Positions 12,251-22,731 are shown, counted from the first letter of the stretch. The stretch is 64,000 bases of DNA from Cristatella mucedo (GCA_009760855.2 WPIO01000017.1:124001-188000); one strand, 5' to 3'. Numbers and translations are program-made. Notes: generated from the sequence alone by a model not told the origin.

Positions 12251-12466
12251 TCACCTAAATTTCGAGGTGGCCGGAAGAGCTCCGATTAGGCGGCCCAGAA
12301 CCAGGTTGTGTCGGGCCGTAATTGCATTCAGCATCTGCCGGCAGTGGCTCAACACGTGGCAAGCAGTCACTGCCTCCGCGCGGAATAGGCAGCAGATGGT
12401 AAACGTCCTAGGGCATGCCCGACTCTTGGCAGCACGTCCAGGCATGCTCGGTGCACGAAACACCAC
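12251..12466 (-). pseudogene. Zinc-knuckle region of the same RLE-type non-LTR retrotransposon
   Basis: The minus-strand frame contains [20 protein letters not shown] then [13 protein letters not shown]. This matches the C-H-V-L-x-H-C and R-x-R/A-H-N-x-V-x-x-R-L pattern that precedes the restriction-like endonuclease in R2/NeSL-type elements. It lies upstream, in element orientation, of the endonuclease relic at 10595-11005, consistent with one broken copy. The AT microsatellite starts about 50 bp beyond it. Confidence 0.6.
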
Positions 12467-12515
12467 GACCGGAATGACCCGTGGTCAAGAAGTGACCGTG
12501 CGTGGCGAATATATA

Positions 12516-12796
<281 letters not shown>

Positions 12797-13084
12797 CTCA
12801 CTGTGGACTGGCTTCGCTGATTCATAGCAGAAATACAATACTGTAGGTAAAAATGTACAAGTCTACTACGTCACTCCCGGAAGTACTGGTCACGGAAGAC
12901 AAGATTGCACGCACCATCTTGCCGCGTGGCCGAAGAATGCCAACTTGCTGCTTGACAGAAGGATGGACTTTCTCGCTTTCATTAGTTAAGTATAAATACA
13001 TATACATACACATATCGTATATCGTATCATATAAAAAACCCCAAATTTTTGAAATAATTTTTCGTAAAAATTTTATTCAATAAC

Positions 13085-13325
13085 TGAATAAACTGAAGAA
13101 CATCAGGACTCATAATAATCACTCGTGTCACTATCGCTATCCTCTGTATCAGGTAGGGTAATGATACCTTCTCCATCTTCCTAGATCCTATCACAGGCTT
13201 GAAATTTGGTGGAAACTCGGTTATCATCATATGGTCGTCTTCACTCTCTTCATAGAGTGTGTAATCTTCCGTTTCGTTAGTTGCATTTGAAATGCCATGC
13301 TTACTGAAAGCTCCGAATATAATCA
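13085..13325 (-). CDS. Possible acidic coding exon, unrecognised
   Basis: The minus strand is open and unlike repeat DNA in composition: it reads NATNETEDYTLYEESEDD and then ITEFPPNFKPVIGSRKMEK. After an acceptor-like TAGGATCTAG the +2 frame continues DGEGIITLPDTEDSDSDTSD then YYES and a stop near 13105. A pyrimidine-poor acceptor TTTCAG lies at the 5' end. It sits downstream of gene 1 on the same strand and could be a tail exon, but the phase does not fit a direct join to the exon at 14258-14329. It could equally be an unrelated gene or chance. No known domain. Confidence 0.3.
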
Positions 13326-13434
13326 GTGGCATTCACACTAGGTAAGTATGTTCAGTGAAATATAAAGGCAAAAAAGAAAATAAACTCCCATGTAGAAGCT
13401 CTCACCATTGTCTGATAACATATTTTGGAAAAAG

Positions 13435-13535
13435 GAGGTCATACGCAGGGGGCTCAAGCCCCAGGGCATATGTGAAGCACCTGAATAGAGATTAAGTTCT
13501 CTTCGGGCGCTATATAAATGAATTATATATTTTTT
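13435..13535 (+). mobile_element. Truncated tRNA-derived SINE (family 1)
   Basis: Begins inside the tRNA-like head (GGGGCTCAAGCCCCAGGGCA), continues TATGTGAAGCACCTGAATAG, AGATTAAGTTCTCTTCGGGC and ends in GCTATATAAATGAATTATAT. Closely similar to 22524-22670 but lacks box A. Confidence 0.75.
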
Positions 13536-14114
13536 CTCATCTTCATTCAGGATCTTTACGAGCAGACACCACACCGTTCATGATGAACTTGTTCTTTCCT
13601 AGCATGGGCATACCCCTAATATATTTGTGCAAGCAGCTTGGAATAATATTGAGTGATTAGGAGAGTTCTGTTGAGGCACAAGCAAAGAGAAAGACTTAAA
13701 ATATCTATCGATCGGGGTGACAAAATGGCATTCAATTTACAGTAGCAGATTGGGCTAATCCCAAAAGGCAAAGCTAGCTGGTCTAAGCTGTTTTCAGCAC
13801 AGATGACTAAAGGCAAGAACCAAAATCGAATGAGATGGTAGTATGGGCATTTTATCATTTGAATACGGGGCAATAGTTGATGAAGAGGGTCAAGATGCAC
13901 ATTTGTGTAGGCGTTTGATACAGCTGTGGCTGCCTATTAGACCGACAGATTATAAATAGTAAAAACACCTCTTGCCCTTGGGCGTGCCTTAGCAGTTGGC
14001 TACCACTGAGCTTCCCTTGAGTAAAGGTTCAGTGGACACCGTTCACTTAAAGAACATTCTAACGGTTATCGCCTAGACCCTGACATTGGCCTATTGAAAA
14101 TAATGAAACTGCAA

Positions 14115-14190
14115 GGATGACCTAGCTAAAGCACCAGGAAAGAGATTAGGTTCTCTGAAGGTGCTATACAAATGCATTAATATTAGAATA
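14115..14190 (+). mobile_element. LINE/SINE 3' tail
   Basis: GCACCAGGAAAGAGATTAGG, TTCTCTGAAGGTGCTATACA, AATGCATTAATATT: a copy of the terminal hairpin in plus orientation, about 70 bp downstream (in gene sense) of the last recognised exon of gene 1. Confidence 0.75.
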
Positions 14191-14257
14191 GCCAACCGTG
14201 CTGCCAGACATATGTTGCTTTGGCCACACATTATTTGAAACTGTCTTCAGCACTTAC

Positions 14258-14329
14258 CTGCACAAGGGTACGCCACTGGAGCCGGTAAAGGAGGCATACG
14301 GGTAAAAGGAGCAAATTCGCATGCGCGAT
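14258..14329 (-). CDS. Gene 1, exon 4: Pro-rich cytoplasmic exon
   Basis: A 72-nt exon bounded by a strong acceptor (TTTGTTTTAACTTTTAG) and donor (GTAAGTG), phase 1 at both ends. It encodes NRACEFAPFTRMPPLPAPVA + YPCA. The PPLPAP core resembles an SH3- or WW-type ligand, in line with the adaptor role of Shisa-like tails; that binding is inference. The E-F-x-P start is shared with exons at 23483 and 38. Confidence 0.6.
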
Positions 14330-16989
14330 CTAAAAGTTAAAACAAATTAGAGAAAGAAAGCAATGCAGTAATGTGATCGACATTGGTATCTAGTGTGGCA
14401 TCAAGCAAAAACAGCAGGCTTACTTGTTGTCACCACTATGTCTTTGCGATTGATGGTAGTTGCATTTGATGGACAGCAACATTTCTTCAACATTGCGACA
14501 AAAACGATGGTCAAGATGATGGCTGCTATGATACCAATGACGGCACCAGCAGTCCGGCCAGGGCTGAAAGAGCAGCTCAGACTCAGCTCGGTCCGCCATC
14601 ATCGACGGTGCACCCCCAACATCCTCACTAGCAGCAGCAGCAGAATGATAAAGAGGAGAAATTCCTGTCAGAGCCCCGTCCCACAGCAGACGGCTTCTGG
14701 CTGCTCTGTTTTTTTTCTGGATGTGGCTTAAAGCATTTGCAAGAAGTTCGTGGAAATGACTTCATGAATAAGCAAAGCATCTACGGTGAAACCGACAAGG
14801 CAGTGACCTGGGTCAAAGCAAAAAGGAATACGACACATCTACCTCCACTAGGGCAGCATTCTCCAAGGTTCAGCAGTCGGCATATTTAGCCACCATGTTC
14901 TAGGGAGCCATGACTCACTCTCCCCAGAAATCGCAACAGTATTGCTCGTCATCGTCACCGCAGCAGTACGTGGCCGAGTCTTCATCCTCTGCCATGGGGC
15001 AAATAAAGTAACCAAGCGAAGTGCCATTGTCACCTTTAACTTCGCTGTAGCACACCGTGGGATCTATGAATAAAAAACAAAAGAGAAAGCAAAATCTGCC
15101 GATACATAGAGCCGATAGTGTTTCCCTACTTATAGAGTGACTGCATGCCAGATCCCACCTGCACCCCAGACTGGTGCTTGCAAGTAAAGAGCCTTTAATT
15201 GCGTAGGAGCTCGAAGGATTGCATACACACCAGATGCCCAATACAGCAAGCAAAGGTTCAGTATGGAAAATGCATTTAGCTACTGGAGACCAACCACTTT
15301 CTGATACATTGAAGTATCAATCTCGCAGGAACATAACTGGCAGCCATAATCGGTCTATTGACCAGGCAGGCAATAGCTACAGAGTAACCGTGTGCCACCA
15401 CGTTATTTTATTTCATATCTACTTCAAAGTACCACATTTCTAATCTACCTTATTAGTATGAAATGGTTTACTATATGGCATAAACCTCACAATCAAAAGT
15501 TTACAGAACAATCTGCATAATTTGTAGATAATAATAATAATAATAATTCACTTGATAAAGCGCCCTCAGAGAACTTAATCACTCTCTAGGCGCTTTACAT
15601 TTGCTGTAAAGTGATCAGCTGCACATCAGCTAGGGAGGGCTGCAAACTTGCTCTGCCAGGCAACCCGAGACCAAGGTCATTACAGGCTCTTTCCTGTCTG
15701 TTTCCTATGAATGGAGTTTCTCAAAAATGAGATCACTTCAACAGAAGGCTGCTCGATTACAACCAACCCGAAGACATTTAGCATACTGATATTGGTACAG
15801 GCACGGCTCTCATTGTGCTGTGGCCGCCATTTTCCTTCATATGGCATCCGGGCGAGTGCTGACAACCGGATGCTACCCAAAATCAAACAGAATTAAATAC
15901 CACCTTTACTAACGCGAAGATTTCGTGCCAAAATAGCAATCGGGAGCAATGAATTCAAACACACTGTGAGCAGCCACTACGCGAGGACGACTAGTCATGC
16001 TAATTAAAAAGTGAACCAGTTTTTGCAATTGTTGGCGTTAAATCAAAGTAAGAGAAATCGGTTACATTACAAATTTAATCGCTACGATATATTTCCCTTT
16101 TCCAATGTGAGGTATTATACAATTTAACGTTTGCATGACTTAAGAAGCCAAATGTTCAAACTGGAAGTCACGAGCCTAGCATGGATGCTGATAGTCAAGG
16201 CCAAAGTTCAGTACCCTCTCGGCTGACTTCTTGAAACCTAGCTGGACTAGGGAGTGAAAATAGCAAGCCAAGTGCAAGTAGCAGACACGAACGAGCTACG
16301 AATAATGCCGGCCAGGCGACTTTGCGGGAGGCCGCTTGCAATGGTGACTATATGGCTTGACACAGCTCCTGGCTGGCTCAGCTGCTTTCAGGACACAACC
16401 AAAAAGACTAAGGAACCAGCTTCCGTCGCAGAGAGAACCTATTCAAGCATATTCTGAATTGATGTGCTAGTTGCCAATGCAGCCTATGATCAATTCTAAG
16501 CAGGCCATTGCAGGGCATTCGCACAGTTTCAGCAGACAGGCAAAATGCTGTAAACACCCATGTCCGAGTGTAATTCACCCACACTTATTAAGAGAAGGGG
16601 AGATTACACACAAGGAGAAGGAAGGAAGGGGAGAGTGAGAGTAGGAAAAGAGTGAATGTGAGAGAGGCGGCCAGTACAAAAAGCTGAATTGCTGTGTAGC
16701 TTCTTAAAGAGCTGAAACACTGTCCACGTCTTACCATCGTTATTGCCGGAAACGTAGAGATGTCGAGTCTTGTAATAGCTGTAGCCATATATATGAACAG
16801 TTGGGGGAATCACATAGAAGCGGCTTCCATAGCGAACATTTGTCGTCGATATCCTTACTTTCGTGCTAACGCTGGAGCTGCTACGACGATGGCTGCTGAC
16901 ACCTGATATTACCGTGCTAACACTGGAGCTGCTACGACGATAGCTGCTGTAACCCGATTCGCTTCGGCGTTCACCGGCGAACGCATAGT
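14258..16989 (-). CDS. Gene 1: CX/Shisa-like single-pass membrane protein (four exons recognised)
   Basis: Four minus-strand exons (16989-16735, 15063-14919, 14563-14424, 14329-14258) join with matching phases 1, 2, 1 and canonical GT/AG sites. They give about 203 residues: a Ser/Arg-rich stretch with a Tyr-rich block (RYGSR...YGYSYYKTRHLY), a six-cysteine module (C-x16-C-x11-CC-x7-CC), a membrane span followed by KKCCC, and a Pro-rich cytoplasmic piece (MPPLPAPVAYP). The six-Cys module plus adjacent TM is the arrangement of CX-module and Shisa-like proteins, which mostly act as transmembrane adaptors in membrane-protein trafficking. The function here is unknown. The last exon ends with a donor (CAG|GTAAGTG), so at least one 3' exon is missing. 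A candidate signal-peptide exon lies at 18725-18652 but its phase does not match. No disabling mutation was seen in the four exons. Confidence 0.7.
14424..14563 (-). CDS. Gene 1, exon 3: transmembrane exon
   Basis: A 140-nt exon: acceptor GCTCTTTCAG, donor ACAA|GTAAGC, starting in phase 2 and ending in phase 1. It encodes PGRTAG followed by a hydrophobic run of about 21 residues (from AGAVIG to FVAML), then KKCCCPSNATTINRKDIVVT. The basic and cysteine-rich stretch right after the span suggests a cytoplasmic, possibly palmitoylated juxtamembrane region. The GRT-x-x-x-x-IG start is shared with gene 2. Confidence 0.75.
14919..15063 (-). CDS. Gene 1, exon 2: six-cysteine CX/Shisa-like module
   Basis: A 145-nt exon: acceptor TTTTTTATTCATAG, donor GAGA|GTGAGT, phase 1 in and phase 2 out. 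It encodes DPTVCYSEVKGDNGTSLGYF + ICPMAEDEDSATYCCGDDDE + QYCCDFWG, with exactly six cysteines (spacing 16, 11, 0, 7, 0). The C-P, CCG and QYCC elements are typical of the extracellular CX/Shisa-type module, expected to form three disulphides. An acidic patch (EDED, DDDE) lies between the cysteines. Confidence 0.8.
15525..15615 (-). mobile_element. LINE 3' tail inside gene 1 intron 1
   Basis: Minus-strand copy: six AAT units at 15528-15546, then TTGATAAAGCGCCCTCAGAG, AACTTAATCACTCTCTAGGC and GCTTTACATTTGCTG. It is the 3' terminal hairpin of the dominant LINE, with no coding part attached. Confidence 0.85.
15616..16734. other. Intron 1 of gene 1, no other feature
   Basis: Apart from the LINE tail at its 3' side, nothing was recognised. 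Short open frames at 15680-15896 and 16254-16457 have no splice support. Confidence 0.4.
16735..16989 (-). CDS. Gene 1, exon 1 (of those recognised): Ser/Arg-rich and Tyr-rich extracellular exon
   Basis: A 255-nt exon: acceptor TTACTGCCATTGCAG, donor GATG|GTAAGA, phase 1 at both ends. It begins DYAFAGERRSESGYSS and contains two copies of RRSSSSVST spaced 17 residues apart (51 bp at DNA level). It ends with RYGSRFYVIPPTVHIYGYSY + YKTRHLYVSGNND. The R-Y-G-x-R ... V-x-x-Y-G-Y-x-Y-Y-x-T-R-x-L-Y pattern is conserved in gene 2. It joins the six-Cys exon with G|AT making Asp. The segment likely lies outside the cell, just before the six-Cys module. Confidence 0.7.
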
Positions 16990-17039
16990 CTGCAATGGCA
17001 GTAAAACCTATTTTTACATGCAACGAAACCTGGCTAGTA

Positions 17040-17440
17040 TGCTCCTACTTTTAGTAGGCTTGATCAGTCTGTATACCAAATATTTTCTTAAATTGAGATA
17101 TCTTGCTAAGTGGGGTACTTAGCTTCTTCATTTCATAATGGCAGAAATTTTCCGAATACCAAATTTAAGTAGCGTTCGGCCTCAAATGTAGGGTAATATT
17201 GCACTTGGGTAAAAAATGCTGAAGGCACTATTACCATTTTGTTAGTTGCTCTTTAGAATGTAATATTCTAAAATGCATAAGAAGTTCATGGACCAAAACT
17301 ATTGCGAGGCTTTATTAAGCTCGGTTTATGTGGCCGAAAACTCGGCGCTATGCTAAAAATAGCACTCCTTTAAATCTTCACCCGGCTCATTATTGAATTC
17401 AGTTAGTGTTACATTATTTAAAGCCTCACTGCATCTAGCC
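17040..17440. other. Unassigned sequence
   Basis: No gene or repeat recognised between gene 1 and the CT tract. Confidence 0.4.
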
Positions 17441-17445
<5 letters not shown>

Positions 17446-17522
<77 letters not shown>

Positions 17523-17553
17523 CTCTCTCTCTCTCTCTCTCCCTCTCTCTCTT

Positions 17554-17596
<43 letters not shown>
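17446..17596. repeat. (CT)n microsatellite
   Basis: About 150 bp of nearly pure CT repeat on the plus strand with three small interruptions. Ser-Leu and Glu-Arg open frames are artefacts. Confidence 0.97.
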
Positions 17597-17599
<3 letters not shown>

Positions 17600-17644
17600 C
17601 GTGACTGGTGGAGACCCATATTCAACTTAACCCTAATCTTAAAG

Positions 17645-18500
17645 CATATGTTAATAATGATAATCATGACAAAAATACATTTGATATAGCGATCTCAGAA
17701 AATTCAATCTCTTTCTATGCACTTTACATTTGCTGCAAAGGAAGCACGATCGAATGGTTAGTGGTAGCATGCTCAATAAACAACAAGAATAACATAGTTA
17801 GCGTTGACATGCAAAGGGTCCGCATGCAAGTATGGTTAGTGGTAGCATGCACAGTGTCAGCACACATAAGCACTTAAAAGGACTAATTACAGGGACCCGC
17901 TAAATACTGTGATACATAGATGCGTTTTTAGTTTCTTTTATAATGCCGTCAAGTCAGGAGATGTCGTGACCCAAGTCAGGAGTGAGTCCCAGGCTTTGGG
18001 AGCATACGAACTAAAGGCGCGGTCTCCAGAGGATTTGTGGTTAGTGAGAGGTATAGGTAAATAAATAATAAATAAACCCTAGCTGATTAAAAAGCCTCTT
18101 ATTGTATAGCGACAGAAGAGCCTTTACGGCTATCACCACTGCTTGCAGTGGCGATAAAGGATCGCCCACCACAGGATTCGAACCCACGACCTTGGGACCA
18201 AGGTCGTGAAAGCAACCTGGTGTGCCATCACGGCAAACCGTTTAGATTAAAAAAAGCGGGTGGTACGGTACTAAGCCTGGTGAGGCTGTAGATCTGATAG
18301 GTAGGCTGGAGCCAAAAAATGAAGGGACAAAAAAGTGAGCGACAAAACCTTGAAGCCGATGCGTTGCTTGACTGGGAGCCAGTGCACGTCAGCAAGAAGT
18401 GGTGTAATGTGGCAACTGAGACCCTCACGACAGACAAGCCGATGAGCTGTGAACACCCATCCATGAACTCAACGCCGACAAGATCACAGAGCATTTTAAC
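17645..18500 (-). mobile_element. LINE 3' fragment (L2/CR1-like), interrupted by a SINE
   Basis: Minus strand. The 3' tail at 17645-17735 (AATAATGATAATCATGAC, then a mutated hairpin) continues into LINE 3' sequence to about 18062. A SINE interrupts it, and the element resumes at 18241 with decayed reverse transcriptase C-terminal coding (QPTYQIYSLTRLSTVPPAFF, TPLLADVHWLPVKQRIGFKV in a second frame). It is homologous to the better copy at 26278-27588. Similarity fades by about 18450-18500. Confidence 0.8.
18068..18235 (-). mobile_element. tRNA-derived SINE (family 2) nested in a LINE
   Basis: Minus strand. The tRNA-like head contains box B GTGGGTTCGAATCCTG, followed by a body with GTGGGCGATCCTTTATCGCC, GGTGATAGCCGTAAAGGCTC and a 3' end GAGGCTTTTTAATCAGCTAG. 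It splits the LINE fragment at 18062/18241 and so inserted later. Confidence 0.85.
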
Positions 18501-18651
18501 TAGCTAACGGCCAGAGCATCTGCTAACCAGCAGCCGTAGATGAAGCTGGCAGCAAAAGCCAGAGTAGCTCACGTGTGGAGGTAAGAGTAAAAACGCAGCA
18601 TCCACGACGCATTCGCAGACGGTGGTCCGAGAAACGCCCGGCCGGACTTAC

Positions 18652-18725
18652 CGCAGGATGATGGTGCAGAGCACAATGAGCGTCGTCAGCAGCGAGAGGC
18701 CGCAGGGGCGAGGAGCCGCGGCCAT
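18652..18725 (-). CDS. Candidate signal-peptide exon of gene 1
   Basis: Starts GCGATGGCCG on the minus strand and encodes MAAAPRPCGLSLLTTLIVLC + TIIL, a basic then hydrophobic signal-peptide-like sequence, ending at a strong donor (CTGCG|GTAAGTCC). It is homologous to the 76-nt exons at 49935-49860 and 30557-30632 in sequence around the start and the donor, but is 74 nt long. It therefore ends in phase 2 rather than phase 1 and would not join exon 16989-16735 in frame. Either an intervening exon exists, the copy is damaged, or it belongs to another transcript. Confidence 0.5.
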
Positions 18726-18949
18726 CGCAGCTGAGCTGGGAGCAAGTGGCCCTGCGGATGTATCATCGCCACTGTGTGGTTCCGCCCTCAGCCGACGTTC
18801 CATCCGCCCGACGGAGTTCGCCGAATTACCGCAATTCACTCTGATTAAGCTAACGGCGACCAGACATCAAGGTTGCCCGCTCCAACCAGTTTGGAATATA
18901 TAACTAGGCTACGCGTACAATATACCCACAAAATTTTACACGATTCCGT

Positions 18950-20000
18950 GCAAGCATTCTCACGAAGTCCACTGAAATAAGATTTCGGTGGCCAGGCCTA
19001 TACCACAATCCACCGAGATCCGCTGCATTCCACCGCCGTGCAACGAAAACAAATCCTGTTCTAAAAATTTCTGTTTTGATTGCATATGACAGCACACTCT
19101 GCGAAAATTGTACTTAAAAACTTTCACTTGCATTGGCACTGCCGTTCTCGTGCAATACGCTGCAATCGACTGCAGCAGCCCGGGCCAATACCGAAATTCA
19201 CTTCAATCCACCGCATAAAAAATCGAAATACGTTGCACCGAGTTCCAGTTTCTATTGTATATTAAAGTTCACATTTTTTGTGCACAATCGCTTAAAATAA
19301 AAAAAATTGTGCATCCTCGCACTGCGGCAGTGGGCGGCAATCGTCTGAAATGACCTGAAAAACTCCTACAATCCACTCTATTCATCTGAAAACCATCCTC
19401 AAATCGCCATCGCGAAGTTCTACTTGACATTGCATATAGAAAGAGACTCAGTTCAAAGGGAAAACACAAAATTTTGCTCCATTGTTCACACGCATTCTCG
19501 TGCAATGAATTGCAATCGACTGCAACTATCCGGTCCCATTCCCCAATCCACTTCAATCCACTGAAACCCTCTGCACAGCGACCAGAACGCGTACATTAGA
19601 AGCTCTAATTATGATTGCACGCTTCTCTACTCTTCGGTTATTGTGTACTCGCATAACTTCCCTGTAATTGCCTCGACCATTCAGCAGCATTGCACTGCAA
19701 TCAACTGCAACTGCCCGGGCCAGTACACCAATACACCTAAATCCGCCAAAAAAACAAGCAGAATACGTACACTTTAAGCTCTAATAGTGATTGCACATTG
19801 CTCTAATTTTTGGTTATTGTGTAATCGCACAATTTTAATACAATAACCTCAACCATTCGGCAGAAAGGCACTGCAATTTACTGTAATTGTGCGGGCCAAT
19901 GCGGCAATCCACAGCAATCTGGTGCAAAGTGCCCTGAAATCGGTTTCGCCATGCTCCAATTTTGAATGCCTGTTACAAAGCATACAATAGAGTCTTTAAC
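18950..20000. repeat. Diverged tandem array of about 180-bp units
   Basis: A motif like GCACTGCAATCGACTGCAAC + TGCCCGGGCCAATAC followed by CAATCCACTTCAATCCACTG recurs near 19151, 19319, 19501, 19690 and 19868, with a weaker copy near 18965. The spacing is 168-189 bp. The TTGTGTAATCGCA and ACCATTC(A/G)GCAG blocks at 19613-19685 and 19791-19863 also recur 178 bp apart. Units are diverged. There is no coding potential. Confidence 0.75.
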
Positions 20001-20544
20001 GAACAATGGCGGTCTCCCTGAACCACGCAGTAACGCTCGTGCCTGTTGCAAGCGGCGCCAGCAGTCAGTATCAGCATTGTCTTGTAAAATGGTGGGGGGA
20101 CCATCATGACCAGACTCGTTGAATCGGCTCGCCGAAGGCGTGACACCCAGCAAGCCTCTAGGGCTGCCCTCTTAAGCTTGGCAGTCTCCCATCGTAGTCT
20201 CAGTAGTCACCCGCTTTCCGCGGCCAGCATGGGATGCTAAAGAAGCAGAGGGGGCGTACTCAGACATAATCTCGTTAGAGTAGCCCAGCCGGTCCCTTAA
20301 CCATGCAACACCTATTGCACAGGCCTAAACTTCCCTCACTCCATCCCTTCACCGTTAGTAGTAAATTCGTGCTGACTTGTATGCTACAAACGATTCGAAT
20401 TCAAAATTATGCAGATGATTAAAATGTAATCCTCTAAGAATTCACACAACGAGTGATGCAGTGTCGAGCTGACAACAAAACAATTCACTTTGAAGGTCCG
20501 TAATTGGAGCAATCTGGCAGCGTGCCATAAACGGTCGCCATACT
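20001..20544. other. Unassigned sequence
   Basis: No gene recognised. The minus-strand open frame at 19878-20153 overlaps the tandem array and has no domain. Confidence 0.4.
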
Positions 20545-20546
20545 AG

Positions 20547-20592
<46 letters not shown>

Positions 20593-20650
20593 CATTTATA
20601 TAGCGCCCCAAAAGAACTTAGTTAACTTTCGAGGGGAGCTTACTTAAAAA
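20545..20650 (-). mobile_element. Decayed retroelement 3' tail next to an AT microsatellite
   Basis: About 40 bp of (AT)n at 20549-20589 are followed by TTCATTTATATAGCGCCCCA, AAAGAACTTAGTTAACTTTC and GAGGGGAGCTT: a minus-strand copy of the terminal hairpin (SINE family 1 type end, TTCATTTATATAGCGCC). Confidence 0.65.
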
Positions 20651-21584
20651 CTGCTTGAGGTAGAAGCGAGTTACAGGTGACCACTACCTGGGATAATAAA
20701 TGTCTGAACAATTTATTATTTAGGATAAGTGCACAATCAACACAGCCGGAATGGCCTATAGTAGCCATCTATTTTTGATTACCACACTTATGCAGGAGTT
20801 GCCTGGAGCATGTTTATAAGGTAAAAGTTACACGTCGCTAAAGCGGATCAAAACCTACGCATAAATTTCAGCAGGCGTATTGCTGGACATGCCGAATGTC
20901 TCGTTGCATGGTGGAAGCTGCATCTGTGCAGCAGATGGATGTGGGGTGCAGAAATGTGCTCGACCTGTACAATGGAATGAAGCGACTTCAGAAGATCCTC
21001 ATTTTGATACCATTTGCAGCAGCATTGTTCAATAATCTGAGTTCTATACTAAAGCAAAACAGCTTAGCGTATTAACTACTATGATAATTTTATTTTGGAA
21101 AACAATACTAGATTGAACGATCAAGTAGTGCATAACTGAAGCAAAGTGCATGTTCTGTGAATCTTAAAAAAAGGCATTCTACCTAACAAGTACTGCTACA
21201 TTGTTCTCAATTTACAGTGCATTCTAGGGGTGTTAGTTTTCTTTTTCACTTTCCTTTAGAACGACAAAGAGATTCCATAAGCAGCTCAAACCATTGCCAC
21301 CATTTATAAGCTCCAAGAAACACGGTTAAGCCTTCGTTATTTGCTCAATGACTGCAATACAATTGAAACATGAAATGAGGCCTATACACCGCTATTTGAA
21401 GTTCAAGGAGCTCTACTTCCTAATATCTGTCACGGAGCACAGCTTGTCAAAGATATGTATCTCGTTCGTATGAATGGACACATGTATGCATAATGCCAGG
21501 GAGTCAGCAATCAAAGCCAGGTTATTTATATCCTATACTTATAACAGTATGAATAGAATCGTCACATCAGTCCATAGAGAGAGA

Positions 21585-21625
<41 letters not shown>

Positions 21626-22523
21626 TTATGGCTTTAGGCAAATAGAAACTTAAAGTGAGTCTTTGAAGGATGTGAGCATTTTAGGTTGTCCAGAGGCACA
21701 GCTAAATCATATTTAGAAGAGCAGGTAGTACGAAAAAAACCAAGAGAAATCAGTATTACAGATAGTCAAAAGGAAGCAAGAGAATGATGAACACACAAAG
21801 TGAGAGATTAGATCTTGACGTCATAGTGCTGCTCAAGGGAGGCCATCACATGTCAACCAGAAGAGAAGTAATGTCACAGTTGTCATGAAAGAGACAAAGA
21901 AGCTTAGCTAATGCATTGTTATGCAAAAGAGCTTGAATTAATAATGCAACATTAAAGTGACAATTGAGTTTTTTTTAGTGAGGCCTTTGAGACAAAATTG
22001 TCATCCAAACCTGAAACCAATTGCATATATAATAAGCTGTAGAATGTTCCACCATATCCAAGCGTATTATTCTACTTTTGTGAAGGATTTCGCGACAAGA
22101 AGTATACAATTTTAGATTGATGTCACAAACTAAGCCTCCTCTATGCGACGGGTAACTGATTTCGATCATCTAACAAAAGGTCAATTTGGACAAAAGCCCC
22201 AAAATTATACCGAACGTTACAGTGATTCCAGGTAAGCGATTTAAAAGAAGAACTACGCGTCCAGTTCGTGAGTGAGACTAGTTATTCCAATCAGTGATGT
22301 AGTAGCACTAGCCACAGTCAGCCGCTAGAGCTGCCAAAGGAGACCACCATGAGTAGTAAAAGATCCGGGTTTTCTTGTATGGTTCCCTTGAGCTGTGCCC
22401 CATGTCGGCCGTGAGAAGGCTTCATGATGGCCACATTATTGCCAGAGCTAATGTTTCAAGTATGACGTAATGATCTCGGAGGCTAGGTAGCTGTATGCCC
22501 CCCCCCCGATTTCGCCGATATTA
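20651..22523. other. Long stretch without a recognisable gene
   Basis: Only short open frames. It contains a GA microsatellite at about 21579-21623. Nothing else is supported. Confidence 0.4.
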
Positions 22524-22668
22524 GCCGACCTGGTTTGGTCCAGCGGTTAAGGTGCTTGCCCCGACCAAGGTCTGCCTGAGGTCGTGGACTCAAGCCCCAA
22601 GGCATATGTGAAGCGCCTGAATGGAGATTATGTTCTCTGAGAGTGCCATGCAAATGAATTATATATTT

Positions 22669-22670
<2 letters not shown>
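22524..22670 (+). mobile_element. tRNA-derived SINE (family 1), best copy
   Basis: The tRNA-like head has box A-like TGGTCCAGCGGTTAAGG and box B-like GGACTCAAGCCCC. The body reads GCATATGTGAAGCGCCTGAA, TGGAGATTATGTTCTCTGAG, and it ends CCATGCAAATGAATTATAT. The body repeats the terminal hairpin of the LINE, implying shared reverse transcriptase recognition. It closely matches 36690-36832 (minus). Confidence 0.9.

Positions 22671-22671
<1 letters not shown>

Positions 22672-22731
<60 letters not shown>

Noticed and set aside
22524-22600. Functional tRNA gene
   Set aside because: Box A and box B are present but no cloverleaf with a paired acceptor stem, and the sequence continues into a SINE body; same for all other tRNA-like heads.
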